Positions 53,242 to 62,513 of a DNA stretch of 64,000 nucleotides are shown here, piece after piece; the stretch's first letter is position 1; each line of letters opens with the position of its first letter. Under the pieces are notes generated by a model. The model did not search any database. It was not told the origin of the DNA and saw only the letters and a program-made list of their open reading frames with translations. The position numbers and the translations under genes were made by a program. The stretch spans positions 2,074,415 through 2,138,414 of the forward strand of contig NZ_AP023418.1 of NCBI RefSeq assembly GCF_018408575.1, in the 5' to 3' direction. The stretch comes from Vescimonas coprocola (GTDB lineage: Bacteria; Bacillota; Clostridia; Oscillospirales; Oscillospiraceae).

Positions 53242-55887
53242 TTAAAGCTGTTTCTTTCTCCGGCCATGGGCCCGCTGGCAGGCTTTTACGATCTCCACCA
53301 CGGGGATCACCAGCACCGCCAGACCCAGCGCAATACCGTACTCCGTCCAGCTCACCGGCGTAAATCCGAAGGCGTTGGCGATGAAGGGCACCTCCAGCAC
53401 CACGGTGGTCAGCAGCAGACTGCCGATCATGGCCAACCACAGCACCTTGTTGTGACTGGATAGGCTGAACACGCTGCGCCGCTGAGAGCGCATATTGAAG
53501 CTGTGGAAGATCTCGCACATACTCATGGTCAGGAAGGCCATGGTCATACCGTCGTCGGAGACGCCCTTGGGCATTTCGAAATACCCCACCTCCATACAGT
53601 GGCCGATGATGTAGGAGACCAATGTGATAACGGTAATGAGGATGCCCTGATAGGCGATGTCCCAGCCCAGACCACCGGCGAAAATGCCGTCATCAGAGGG
53701 GCGGGGCGGCCGCTCCATCACGTCCGGCTCCTCCCGCTCCAGGCCCAGTGCCAGCGCCGGGAAGCAGTCGGTGATGAGGTTGATGAACAGCAGATGCACC
53801 GGGTTCATCAGGGTAAAGCCCAGCAGTGTAGCCACGAACACGCCCAGCACCTCGCTCATATTGGAGGCCAGCAGGAACTGGATGGCCTTGCGGATATTGT
53901 CGTAGATACGGCGGCCCTCGCCTACGGCGCCCACGATGGTGGCAAAGTTGTCGTCGGCCAGCACCATATCCGCCACGTTCTTGGTGACGTCGGTGCCGGT
54001 GATGCCCATGCCCACGCCGATGTCGGCGGACTTGATAGACGGGGCGTCGTTGACGCCGTCGCCGGTCATAGCCGTCACGGCCCCCCGCTTGCGCCATGCG
54101 TTAACGATGCGGACCTTATGCTCCGGCTGTACACGGGCGTACACGCTGTACTTCTCCACCTCCTTGGCCAGCTCCTCGTCGCTGAGGCTGTCCAGAGCGC
54201 TGCCGGTAACGGCCTGCGAGGGATCGTCCAATATCCCCAACTCCTTGGCGATGGCCACGGCGGTATCCTTGTGGTCGCCGGTGATCATCACCGGCCGGAT
54301 GCCTGCCGTGCGGCACTGCTGGATGGCGGCCTTCACCTCCGGACGCACCGGGTCGATCATGCCCGCCAGACCCACGAAGCACAAATCTTGCTCCAGATAC
54401 TCCGGGCTGTCGTCCTTGGGCAGGCCGCCCTCCCACAGGCGGATGGCCGCCGCCAGCACACGCAGAGCCTTATCCGCCATGGCCTTGTTCTGAGCCAGAA
54501 TTTCCTGACGCTTCTCCTCGGTCATGGGCAGCATTTGGCCGTTCTCCTCATACCGGGAGCAGCGGCGCAGCACCTCATCCGGTGCGCCCTTGGTGTACTG
54601 AATGAAGCCGTTATCCATGCGGTGGATGGTGGACATCATCTTCCGGGAGGAGTCGAAGGGAGCCTCCGCCGCACGGGGCTGCTCCTGCTCCAGCCGGTTC
54701 TTATCCAGCCCGCTGTCCACGCCGAAGCGCACCAGCGCCGCCTCCGTGGGCTCGCCCTGCACCGTGCCGTCGGGATTCTCCACGGCGTCGTTGCAGAGGG
54801 TCATAGCGGTACCCAGCAGTCCCTCCGGGCCGGTGTGCTCCACCACCGTCATTTTATTCTGTGTGAGGGTACCGGTCTTGTCGGAGCAGATGACCTGCGT
54901 GCAGCCCAGCGTCTCCACCGCCGTCAGACGGCGGATCACAGCGTTGTGCTGGCTCATCTTGGTGACGCCGATGGAGAGCACCACCGTCACCACCGTGGCA
55001 AGGCCCTCCGGAATGGCGGCCACCGCCAGCGACACCGCCACCATGAAGGTCTCCAGCACGCTCTCCAGCGTCAGGGAACCCGCCACCAGCAGGTCAAATA
55101 CAAAGATGAACACGCAAATGGCCAGCACCATCTTGGACAGGGTGCTGCCCAGCTGGGTCAGCTTACGCTGCAGGGGTGTCTCCTCCTGCTCCGTCTGGGC
55201 CAGCACACCGGCGATCTTGCCCATCTCCGTATCCATGCCCGTGGCGGTGACCACCATGCGGCCCCGGCCGTATACCACCGCCGAGCCCATGTAGGCCATG
55301 TTCTTCCGGTCGCCCAGCGACACTTGTTCCCCGGCGAGGGGCTCCGTAAACTTGCTGACGGGGACGCTCTCGCCGGTGAGGGCTGCCTCCTCGATCTTCA
55401 TGGAGGCGCTCTCTAAAATGCGCCCGTCCGCCGGGACGGCGTCGCCCGCCTCCAGCAGCACCACGTCGCCGGGTACCAGCAGGCGGCTCTCCATAGTCAC
55501 CTGCTGCCCGTCCCGCAGCACCTTGCAGGTGGCGGCGGTCATGGTCTGGAGAGCCTCAATGGCGGCCTCCGCCTTGCTCTCCTGCACCACACCCAGAATG
55601 GCGTTCAGCAGCACCACCATCAGGATGATGATGACCTCCGTAAAGCTCTCATGGGACAGGATATTGGTCACGGCGGATACCGCTGCCGCCGCCAGCAGGA
55701 TCAGCAGCATGGGATCCTTCAGCTGCTGCACGAACCGCTGAAACAAGGTCAGCTTCTCCGCCTCCTTCAGGCGATTCTCCCCGTGCTCCCGAAGGCGCTT
55801 CTCCGCCTCCTGCGCCGAAAGGCCCTGCCGGTCTGTCCGCAGGCCCTCCAGCACCTGTTCCTTTGTTTGGGTGTATTCCTTTTGCAT
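53242..55887 (-). CDS. P-type Ca2+-translocating ATPase
   Basis: An 881-residue type IIA/IIB ATPase that pumps Ca2+ (perhaps Mn2+) out of the cell. ATG 55887 has AAGGAG 7 bases upstream; the longer frame from 55989 is not protein-like. The N-terminal cation-ATPase domain, actuator loop (ALTGESVPVSK), phosphorylated Asp D336 in DKTGTLT, nucleotide motif (KGAPDE) and hinge (TGDGVNDAPSIKSADIGVGM) are intact; ten membrane helices are expected. Its four C-terminal helices contain the DCFPALALGLE stretch. It stands alone. Confidence 0.94.
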   Translation of the reverse strand: MQKEYTQTKEQVLEGLRTDRQGLSAQEAEKRLREHGENRLKEAEKLTLFQRFVQQLKDPMLLILLAAAAVSAVTNILSHESFTEVIIILMVVLLNAILGVVQESKAEAAIEALQTMTAATCKVLRDGQQVTMESRLLVPGDVVLLEAGDAVPADGRILESASMKIEEAALTGESVPVSKFTEPLAGEQVSLGDRKNMAYMGSAVVYGRGRMVVTATGMDTEMGKIAGVLAQTEQEETPLQRKLTQLGSTLSKMVLAICVFIFVFDLLVAGSLTLESVLETFMVAVSLAVAAIPEGLATVVTVVLSIGVTKMSQHNAVIRRLTAVETLGCTQVICSDKTGTLTQNKMTVVEHTGPEGLLGTAMTLCNDAVENPDGTVQGEPTEAALVRFGVDSGLDKNRLEQEQPRAAEAPFDSSRKMMSTIHRMDNGFIQYTKGAPDEVLRRCSRYEENGQMLPMTEEKRQEILAQNKAMADKALRVLAAAIRLWEGGLPKDDSPEYLEQDLCFVGLAGMIDPVRPEVKAAIQQCRTAGIRPVMITGDHKDTAVAIAKELGILDDPSQAVTGSALDSLSDEELAKEVEKYSVYARVQPEHKVRIVNAWRKRGAVTAMTGDGVNDAPSIKSADIGVGMGITGTDVTKNVADMVLADDNFATIVGAVGEGRRIYDNIRKAIQFLLASNMSEVLGVFVATLLGFTLMNPVHLLFINLITDCFPALALGLEREEPDVMERPPRPSDDGIFAGGLGWDIAYQGILITVITLVSYIIGHCMEVGYFEMPKGVSDDGMTMAFLTMSMCEIFHSFNMRSQRRSVFSLSSHNKVLWLAMIGSLLLTTVVLEVPFIANAFGFTPVSWTEYGIALGLAVLVIPVVEIVKACQRAHGRRKKQL

Positions 55888-56270
55888 CCAACCACTCCTT
55901 CTTCGGGGGTCCTCCCCCCATCTCCATTTTACCCACCCGGCGTAACAAAAAAACTCATGCGCAGGCCGAAGCCCACGCATGAGTCTCATTCTTTCAAAGC
56001 AGTCCGGGCGCCTGAACGCCGGTTTGACGAAACTGCCTCACTCCGCAGGCTGCGAAGTGGAATTACTCCCCCAAGGTGGAAGATGTTCACTTGACTGGTA
56101 CATAATATACCCATTTTGGGACCATTTGTCAAGTGGATATCCGTCCTGCCTCTGTCCACTTTGGTCGGATGTTGACAAGCTTCCCCTTTCGTGATACGAT
56201 ACTCCCGCACTTCGACAGCTTTCGACGAAGGGCAACAGAGAAAATCATATGAAACGAAAGGATGGTAGCT
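55888..56270. other. Gap with hairpins and promoter, upstream of the zinc-ribbon gene
   Basis: A hairpin (ACTCATGCG/CGCATGAGT, about 55952-55984) and a spaced inverted pair CACTTGAC (56090-56097)/GTCAAGTG (56128-56135) are seen; no gene fits. Confidence 0.5.
56172..56200 (+). promoter_or_regulatory. Promoter of the zinc-ribbon membrane protein gene
   Basis: TTGACA (56172-56177), 17-base spacer, TACGAT (56195-56200). Confidence 0.7.
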
Positions 56271-56903
56271 ATGAACTATCTGAACATCAACCTGGGTGCT
56301 TTCGGCATCATCGCCACGATCCTCGCTATCGCCGCTACGGTGGTAGCTTTTGTGATGATCGTACCGGAGAGCAAGCGGGAGAAGCTGGGCCGCTTCGGCA
56401 AGTTCCTCCACGACGCTGTGAACTTTAAGTTCCTGATCGTGGAGAAGATCCTGCAGGCTCTGTACATCTTCGTGACGGCCTACGTCATTCTGTGCGGCTT
56501 CTTCATGCTGTTCATGGCTCCGGAGACTTGGACCGGCCGTCACTGGCTGGGCGGCTACGGCATCCTGCTGATGGTGCTGGGCCCCATTGCGGTACGTCTG
56601 TGCTATGAGCTGCTGATGATGGCGGTCCTGCTGCTGAAGAACGTCATCTCCATCAACCGCAAGCCGAAAAACCAGAACGAGCGCAGCGCCGACGCCGACC
56701 TGTTCGCCGTGCCGGAGCTGCACCGTACCCAGCCCGCTAAGCCCGCTGCTCCGGTAACGCCCGTGGCTCCTGCGGCTCCCGCCCAGCGGTCGACTCCCTT
56801 CCAGCCCGCTGAGCAGGCGGCTCCCGTGGCGCCCAGCTTCTGCACCCGCTGCGGCGCTCATCTGGATGAGAATGGCCACTGCCCCAACTGCGATCAGGAG
56901 TAA
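56271..56903 (+). CDS. Membrane protein with C-terminal zinc ribbon
   Basis: A 210-residue protein from ATG 56271 (AAAGG 8 bases upstream; ATG 56262 abuts that site). It has an N-terminal helix (AFGIIATILAIAATVVAFVM), a short cytoplasmic loop, two more helices (LYIFVTAYVILCGFFMLF; GILLMVLGPIAVRLCYELLM), a Pro/Ala-rich linker (KPAAPVTPVAPAAPAQRSTP), and a terminal zinc ribbon (CTRCGAHLDENGHCPNCDQ). Such fusions are common but uncharacterised in gut Firmicutes. The base composition is high in GC like the chromosome. Function unknown. Confidence 0.82.
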   Translation: MNYLNINLGAFGIIATILAIAATVVAFVMIVPESKREKLGRFGKFLHDAVNFKFLIVEKILQALYIFVTAYVILCGFFMLFMAPETWTGRHWLGGYGILLMVLGPIAVRLCYELLMMAVLLLKNVISINRKPKNQNERSADADLFAVPELHRTQPAKPAAPVTPVAPAAPAQRSTPFQPAEQAAPVAPSFCTRCGAHLDENGHCPNCDQE

Positions 56904-56933
56904 GCTTTTCTTGGAAAGCAGCTTATGAAATTA

Positions 56934-56970
56934 CAGCCCCTCCACCGCAAGGCGGAGGGGCTGCTATTTT
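56934..56970 (+). terminator. Terminator of the zinc-ribbon gene
   Basis: CAGCCCCTCC pairs with GGAGGGGCTG, followed by CTATTTTATT. Confidence 0.88.
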
Positions 56971-56989
56971 ATTGGGGTGTTTTTGTGTT

Positions 56990-57142
56990 TTGCCTCCGGA
57001 GGGCAGCTTTCTGCCAATAGCGGCAGAAAGTCTGCACCGTCGTGTCAGCCGATCTCCAGCCACGTTGCGGCATGGAAACCGGGACACTTCCCCGAAACCA
57101 CCTCGCTGTATCCGCCTGTGGCGGATACAGCGAGGTGGTTTC
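56990..57142. repeat. Locus B of the dispersed structured repeat
   Basis: It begins with TTGCCTCCGG and a CTTTCTGCC/GGCAGAAAG hairpin, then matches locus A over 57035-57116 (73 of 82). It ends in a perfect 23-base inverted repeat (57094-57116 with 57120-57142) around the loop TGT. Confidence 0.75.
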
Positions 57143-57262
57143 CAAAGAACGCCGGCAGAAACCCATGGTTTCTGCACCTCCTTTGCTGCGTGCTTCGCCC
57201 GGTGGAGGAAGACGGGGTACACCTTCATTACATTGCGCTCAGTTTTCGATGGAATTTGTATA

Positions 57263-57415
57263 GGCAATCAAAAGGCATATTCATCCGGGGTCCCCGACAA
57301 AACAAGCAAAGCGGTTTTGTTGGGGAGAGGAGACACAGCACCGTGATTGACGCCTGCCGCTTACGGCGGGCGGAAAGATACAAAGCTTGTGTCGACGATA
57401 TGCCCTTTGATTGCC
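57263..57415. repeat. 153-base element bounded by 18-base inverted repeats
   Basis: GGCAATCAAAAGGCATAT (57263-57280) and its inverted copy at 57398-57415 match at 17 of 18 positions. Inside lie further stems, such as CCCCGACAAAAC with GTTTTGTTGGGG and CTGCCG/CGGCGG. It could be a MITE or a structured RNA; no transposase is present. The flanking gap contains no gene. Confidence 0.55.
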
Positions 57416-57468
57416 TCTCACTCCGAGGAGTGAGAGGACTTGGAAAGGGGTTTGGACTTATACAATAA

Positions 57469-58878
57469 TCAATCCTTGCTTACGACAACCATACCGTCTT
57501 TAAGCGTAGCTGTATAGCCTTCAGGACAATAATTCCGCATAAACTCCACTGTCTCATTCCCATAGCTACCGCCCATTACGACTGTACCCTGCGCATAATT
57601 CTGCACATAAAGGCTTCCCTGAGGGCCGGTAAATGTACCACCGTTGATCTCCATCTTTGCACCGCCGTTGGAAATGGCAACGTAATTGTCAGAAATGATT
57701 TTGCCGCCGTTAATCGTTGCAACACCGGTTGAGTCATTGGACAATCCCCAGAAACCGGTACAATGCAATGTGCCACCGTTCATTGTCAGAGTGCCACCAG
57801 CGCAGTTTTTAAAACCGTTTGGACCGGCCTCCATTTCGATGTTGTTGATCGTCATGGTAGCTTTTTGTTCGCCGGGATTTATATAATTCCAACCGTTGAC
57901 AATGGCAAATGATTGACCGTCTTCAGCAATCACTTTACCGCCGTTGAAGGTCATGGTACCAAAGTTTTCCACAGTGTGCCACTTGTTGTCCACCCCAGCC
58001 GCGCGGGTGAAGGTACCGCCGTCTATCACGCAAACAGCAGCGTTACGAAGCGCAGATGTATTGGCTTTTGACGCAACGATCTTTCCATTGCCACTGCTGT
58101 CCTTTATGCACAGCGTACCATGGTTCAAAATCGCATGGGAGTCGCCGCCGGTCAGCGTAAAACCATTAAGATCCAGCGTGACATCTTTACCCTGGGGAAC
58201 CGTAAGACTTCCGGCAATATTGCCTTCCAGCTTCGCAGACACAGGTTCAGTGGCGTTATTAATCAGCTCCTGGAGAGTATCCATGGCAACAATCGGATAC
58301 TCCGCATCCTCATCGTAGGTGTTGCCGAAGCTGTCGTTCTCCACGGTGTCCTGCGTAGCCGCAACGGTGATGGCGATGCCGTCGATGGACTCGTTCATGT
58401 ACTCGTTGCCGGCAGACTCCTTCATGTGGCCCTTGATGGTGAACTCGTTGCTCTCACCGGCCTTCAGGTGCTGTTCGGCACCCATCGCCACATCCCCGAT
58501 GGTCCACTCGATGGCCTCGTTCAGCTTGGCGCTGCCGTTGATGCCGGTGATGGTCACCTTGTACTTCAGGGCCAGATTGCCGTTGTTGATGACACGCAGC
58601 TCCGGCAGGGTATAGGTGCAGCCCGGCTCCCACAGAACCTGCTCGCCCGCAGCGGCCTTGACGAAGTCCAGCGTTTTGCCCTCAGCGGGAACCCACTGGC
58701 CAGCGGCATCCTTCATTTCCAGCGCCACTTTCAGATTACCGGCTTGGATCTTGTTGACACCGGTGGATGCGGTGTCGGTGAACCATGCAAAGGTAGCGCC
58801 TATCAGCATGGCCAGGCACAGAACCATGGCCATGACGCTGCCCAGCAAGGCCCGTTTGGTACTCTTGCGGTTTGTCAT
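57469..58878 (-). CDS. SipW-type surface protein with beta-helix repeats, copy 2
   Basis: A 469-residue paralogue of the protein at 36.7-38.6 kb. The signal (LLGSVMAMVLCLAMLIGATF, AWFTDTASTGVNKIQAG) and about 190 N-terminal residues are nearly identical to copy 1; the rest is different, though also of short beta-helix turns (TMTFNGGKVIAEDG, LTMNGGTLHCTGFWG, KMEINGGTFTGPQG). From about 58300 to the gene end the DNA is clearly more AT-rich than the N-terminal part and the neighbours, as if a new C-terminus had been joined. It ends with a short KDGMVVVSKD tail and no wall anchor. Confidence 0.82.
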   Translation of the reverse strand: MTNRKSTKRALLGSVMAMVLCLAMLIGATFAWFTDTASTGVNKIQAGNLKVALEMKDAAGQWVPAEGKTLDFVKAAAGEQVLWEPGCTYTLPELRVINNGNLALKYKVTITGINGSAKLNEAIEWTIGDVAMGAEQHLKAGESNEFTIKGHMKESAGNEYMNESIDGIAITVAATQDTVENDSFGNTYDEDAEYPIVAMDTLQELINNATEPVSAKLEGNIAGSLTVPQGKDVTLDLNGFTLTGGDSHAILNHGTLCIKDSSGNGKIVASKANTSALRNAAVCVIDGGTFTRAAGVDNKWHTVENFGTMTFNGGKVIAEDGQSFAIVNGWNYINPGEQKATMTINNIEMEAGPNGFKNCAGGTLTMNGGTLHCTGFWGLSNDSTGVATINGGKIISDNYVAISNGGAKMEINGGTFTGPQGSLYVQNYAQGTVVMGGSYGNETVEFMRNYCPEGYTATLKDGMVVVSKD

Positions 58879-59073
58879 AAGTATCTCCTCCTATTTTTTG
58901 CGTGTGGGGCTCTTGGCTGGCAGGCTTTTGTAGCGGGACGCCGCAAAAGGGATACGGATCCTCCTGTCGGGGCTGCGCCTCTCCTCAGGATGACACTCCC
59001 TTTGAACACCCCTTATCGTTTCTTAGAAACGATAAAAAGCCCACGGGCTTTTGGCCGCACGCTTGATAGTTGT
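58879..59073 (-). other. Conserved hairpin leader of SipW-type copy 2
   Basis: The leader repeats the hairpins of copy 1: AAAGCCCACGGGCTTTT (59036-59052) and TATCGTTTCT/AGAAACGATA (59014-59034). The part next to the gene is less similar. Confidence 0.6.
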
Positions 59074-59102
59074 ATCATAGCACCGTGCTTGACAGAATTC
59101 AA
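59074..59102 (-). promoter_or_regulatory. Promoter of SipW-type copy 2
   Basis: Leftward TTGAAT (59097-59102), 17-base spacer, TATGAT (59074-59079), in the same context as the copy 1 promoter. Confidence 0.75.
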
Positions 59103-59188
59103 GTACTTTCTGCAAATTCCGGGGGTTTTTACTGCATTTTACCGCTCCGCAAAAAACCCGGCAGACCGAAGGTCTGCCGGGCTTTTAT

Positions 59189-59881
59189 TCATTCGTCCTT
59201 CCCCTCCTGACGGGACAGAGCGGCGCAGAGATCTGTAAAGTAGCGGTAGAAGGGCAGCAGCTCCCGGAAACTCTCCAGAATCTCCTGCGGCAGCTGGGGG
59301 CTGAAAATACGCTCGTCCAGCGGGGCCTCGCATTGCAGGGACAGGGATTTTTTCTGATACCACGGGCGCAGGAGGTCGGACACCTGTCCCTTGCTGCGGG
59401 CATACTCCGGGCCGGTGAGCCGGAAGGTCTGCTGGCGGTCAAAGCGGCGCACCAGCTTCTCCAGCGGCTTGGGGTCGGCGTCGATGCGCTGGCGGTACAG
59501 GGCCATGAGGGCCGGGGCGGCACACCAGAAGCCCATGCCGTAGCTGTAATAGTCCGGGGCAATTTCAAAGTAGAAGGTGGGGCGGCCGGTCCAGTCCTGA
59601 TCGCCGGTGCGGACACAGAGCCACAGGTGATCCTTATAGGGTCCCTGCCCATGGAGGCGGCGGGCATCCCGGTAGATGCGGCTGACCTTCAGTATCAGCG
59701 GCTCATGGGGCAGCATGGCATGGAGGCCGTCGTAGAGCTGCTCCCCCAGCGCACGGGTGGGGGCCAGCAGGTGGGTCCGGTACTGCTCTTTATGCTCCTG
59801 AAACCAGCTGCGGTCGTTATTGAAGCGGATGCCCCAGAGAAAATCCACCGTCTGCTGGTCATAGCCTTGAAACATCATCAT
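59189..59881 (-). CDS. DUF2461 family protein
   Basis: A 230-residue protein of the DUF2461 family (FNNDRSWFQEHKEQYRTHLL; ILKVSRIYRDARRLHGQGPY; PTFYFEIAPDYYSYGMGFWC). Three in-frame ATGs (59881, 59878, 59875) follow GAGG; any may start it. The longer open frame upstream is not protein-like. Members are found widely but their function is unknown. It follows the aminotransferase gene by 56 bases and may share its transcript. Confidence 0.85.
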   Translation of the reverse strand: MMMFQGYDQQTVDFLWGIRFNNDRSWFQEHKEQYRTHLLAPTRALGEQLYDGLHAMLPHEPLILKVSRIYRDARRLHGQGPYKDHLWLCVRTGDQDWTGRPTFYFEIAPDYYSYGMGFWCAAPALMALYRQRIDADPKPLEKLVRRFDRQQTFRLTGPEYARSKGQVSDLLRPWYQKKSLSLQCEAPLDERIFSPQLPQEILESFRELLPFYRYFTDLCAALSRQEGKDE

Positions 59882-59937
59882 ATCCTCGCTTTCCTGACGG
59901 AAGGGCAGCCGGAGCGAAACGCTCCGGCTGTGGTTCT

Positions 59938-61128
59938 TTATCGCTGCTGATAGGCACGGATACCCAGCGCCAGCAGATCCATGGCACGCTCCAGATCCTG
60001 CTGCTTCAGGACGTAGGCAATGCGGATCTCGTTTTTGCCCTTGCCGGGAGTGCCGTAGAAGGGCTCGCCGGGGGCGAACATGACGGTATCGCCGTGATCC
60101 TCGAACTCCTCCAGCAGCCACTGCTGGAAGGTGTCGGCATCGTCCACCGGCAGAGCGGCCATCAGATAAAAGGCGCCCTTGGGACACTTGCAGACCACGC
60201 CGGGAATCTGCTGGAGCTTGCGGACCACCGTGTCACGGCGGCGCTTATACTCCTCACGGGCGGCGGCGAAATACTCCGGCCCCACCTGATACAATGCGGC
60301 GGAGGCCAACTGATCCAGCGTCGGCACCGCCAGACGGCACTGAGCATACTTCATAGCGTGGGCCATGAGCTCCCGGTTGCGGGAGATGAGGCAGCCGATG
60401 CGGGCGCCGCAGGCGGAGAAGCGCTTGGACACCGTGTCGATGAGAATGACGTTCTCCGCTGCATCGGTGAACTCACCGAAGGACTGGAGAGGCTCCCCGG
60501 CGTAGACAAACTCCCGGTATGCCTCATCACCGATGAGGAACAGGTCGTGCTGCCGGGCCACATCCACCAGCATCTCCATCTCCTCATGGGTCAGGACGGT
60601 GCCGGTGGGGTTGCCGGGGTTGGTCACCAGAATGGCACGGGTGCGGGGGGTGATCTCCGCCTCGATGCGGCGGCGGTCGGCGTAGAAGTACCCCTCCTCC
60701 GGGGAGGTGGACACCGGGTGGATCACGGCGCCGCAGGTGCGGGCCATGGTGTTGTAGTTGGGGTAGAAGGGCTCCGGGATGAGGATCTCGTCGCCGTCGT
60801 CGAGAATGCAGTTCATGGCGATCTGGAGAGCCTCGGAGCCGCCGTTGGTGATGAGGATATCCTCGGCGGCGAAGTGCATATCCAGCGCAGCATAGTAGTC
60901 CCGGATGGCCTCAATGAGGGCGGGGACGCCGGGAGAGGGTGCGTACTCCAGCACCGGCTGGTCAAAGCTGCGGACGGCATCAAAGAACGCCTTGGGCGTC
61001 TCGATATCCGGCTGACCGATGTTCAGGTGATAGATGTTCCGGCCCTTGGCCTCGGCGGCCACCGCATAGGGGTGGAATTTACGCATGGGCGACAGGCCGC
61101 ATTTCTGCACTTTGCTGGAAAACTTCAT
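59938..61128 (-). CDS. PLP-dependent class I/II aminotransferase
   Basis: A 396-residue aspartate-aminotransferase-fold enzyme. The substrate and PLP residues are visible: NGGSEALQIA, PGNPTGTVLT, GDEAYREFVY, and the Schiff-base lysine in DTVSKRFSACGARIG. C-terminal substrate Arg is in KNEIRIAYVL. Length is normal. Substrate is probably an amino acid such as Asp or an aromatic, not defined. AGGAGT precedes the ATG. It lies between mreB and the DUF2461 gene on one strand. Confidence 0.92.
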   Translation of the reverse strand: MKFSSKVQKCGLSPMRKFHPYAVAAEAKGRNIYHLNIGQPDIETPKAFFDAVRSFDQPVLEYAPSPGVPALIEAIRDYYAALDMHFAAEDILITNGGSEALQIAMNCILDDGDEILIPEPFYPNYNTMARTCGAVIHPVSTSPEEGYFYADRRRIEAEITPRTRAILVTNPGNPTGTVLTHEEMEMLVDVARQHDLFLIGDEAYREFVYAGEPLQSFGEFTDAAENVILIDTVSKRFSACGARIGCLISRNRELMAHAMKYAQCRLAVPTLDQLASAALYQVGPEYFAAAREEYKRRRDTVVRKLQQIPGVVCKCPKGAFYLMAALPVDDADTFQQWLLEEFEDHGDTVMFAPGEPFYGTPGKGKNEIRIAYVLKQQDLERAMDLLALGIRAYQQR

Positions 61129-61234
61129 GGGGACTCCTCCTTTTCTGATGCTGCGGGACAGGGATTCCGCTCCCGGCCCGGTTACAGGAAAAGCAGAGCC
61201 GAAGCTCTGCTTTTCGGTGCAAAGTCAATGCTTC

Positions 61235-62266
61235 TCAGTTCATCTGTCTTCTGCGGGACAGATTCACCGTTCCGTCCTGCATATCGCCCAGAGAGTCCAG
61301 ACTCTTGCCGGTACCCTCCGCCACGCAGGAGATGGCGTCCTCCGCCACCACCGTATGGATGCCGGTGCGGGCGGTGATCAGCTTGTCGAAGCCGTCCACC
61401 AGACTGCCGCCGCCGGTCATGACGATGCCGTTATTGGAGATATCCGCCACCAGCTCCGGGGGCGTGCGCTCCAGCACGTTGTGAACCGCCTCCAGAATAC
61501 GCTCCACCGGCTCCTCGAAGGCCTCCATCATCTCGGTGGAGTTGACGGTGATGGTCTTGGGCAGGCCCGTCATCAGGCAGCGGCCCTTGATCTCGATGGT
61601 GGCCTCCTCCTCCTTGGGATAGACGCAGCCGATCTCCATTTTCATCTGCTCTGCCGTGCGCTCGCCGATGAGGATATTGTGCTTGCGGCGCATATATTTG
61701 ACGATGGACTCGTTGAACTGGTCGCCGGCCACCTTGATGGAGGCAGACTCCACCACGCCGGAGAGGCTGATGACGGCAATGTCGCTGGTGCCGCCGCCGA
61801 TATCCACCACCATATGGCCGTCGGGCTTGGTGATGTCGATGCCGGCGCCGATGGCTGCCGCCACGGGCTCCTCGATGAGGTAGACACGGCGGGCGCCTGC
61901 CTGACGGCCGGCGTCGATGACGGCACGCTCTTCCACCTCCGTGATGCCGGAGGGGACGCACACCATGATCCGGGGCGGGAACAGGTGGAAGCCGCCGGTG
62001 ACCTTGCGGATGAACTCCTTGAGCATCCGCTCCGTCATATCGTAGTCGGAAATGACGCCGTCCCGCAGGGGGCGGATGGCCACGATGTTGCCGGGGGTAC
62101 GGCCCAGCATAGCCTGAGCCTCGGCGCCCACCTTCAGCAGGCGGCCGGTATTCTTGTCGATGGCCACCACAGACGGCTCGTTGAGCACGACGCCCTTACC
62201 CTTAATATAGACCAGTACCGATGCGGTACCCAGATCGATCCCGATATCCTTTGCCAATGAACACAT
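61235..62266 (-). CDS. mreB: Rod-shape actin homologue MreB/Mbl
   Basis: A 343-residue bacterial actin that guides peptidoglycan synthesis along the cell wall. ATG 62266 is preferred over GTG 62275 because GAGG then lies 8 bases upstream. Phosphate-binding loop 1 (DIGIDLGTASVLVY), phosphate 2 (HMVVDIGGGTSDIAVISLSG) and the adenosine loop (NGIVMTGGGSLVDGFD) are intact. mreC/mreD do not follow, so this may be an Mbl- or MreBH-type paralogue. Confidence 0.93.
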   Translation of the reverse strand: MCSLAKDIGIDLGTASVLVYIKGKGVVLNEPSVVAIDKNTGRLLKVGAEAQAMLGRTPGNIVAIRPLRDGVISDYDMTERMLKEFIRKVTGGFHLFPPRIMVCVPSGITEVEERAVIDAGRQAGARRVYLIEEPVAAAIGAGIDITKPDGHMVVDIGGGTSDIAVISLSGVVESASIKVAGDQFNESIVKYMRRKHNILIGERTAEQMKMEIGCVYPKEEEATIEIKGRCLMTGLPKTITVNSTEMMEAFEEPVERILEAVHNVLERTPPELVADISNNGIVMTGGGSLVDGFDKLITARTGIHTVVAEDAISCVAEGTGKSLDSLGDMQDGTVNLSRRRQMN

Positions 62267-62513
62267 ACGCTGCACCTCGTTTTCTTCTGTTATGGGACAC
62301 GGCTGCAGGCAGCCGATTCTTCTCTAAGCTACAATTATAAAGGCGCTTTCCGCATTTTGCAAGAGTGTTTTCCCGGTTTTATGGCTTCGTAAACAAATGT
62401 TCACAGTTTTTTAGGAAATCACGTCCCGCCGCAGACAAGTCCCGGTGCTATTGTGCGCCGTTTGCGGCATTTCCATACCGGCGGTGTCTCGCCGCATGCC
62501 GCATTCCCCTTAA

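Noticed and set aside
53503-55416. A 637-residue + strand open frame opposite the P-type ATPase
   Set aside because: It is an antisense shadow; the ATPase frame contains every catalytic motif.
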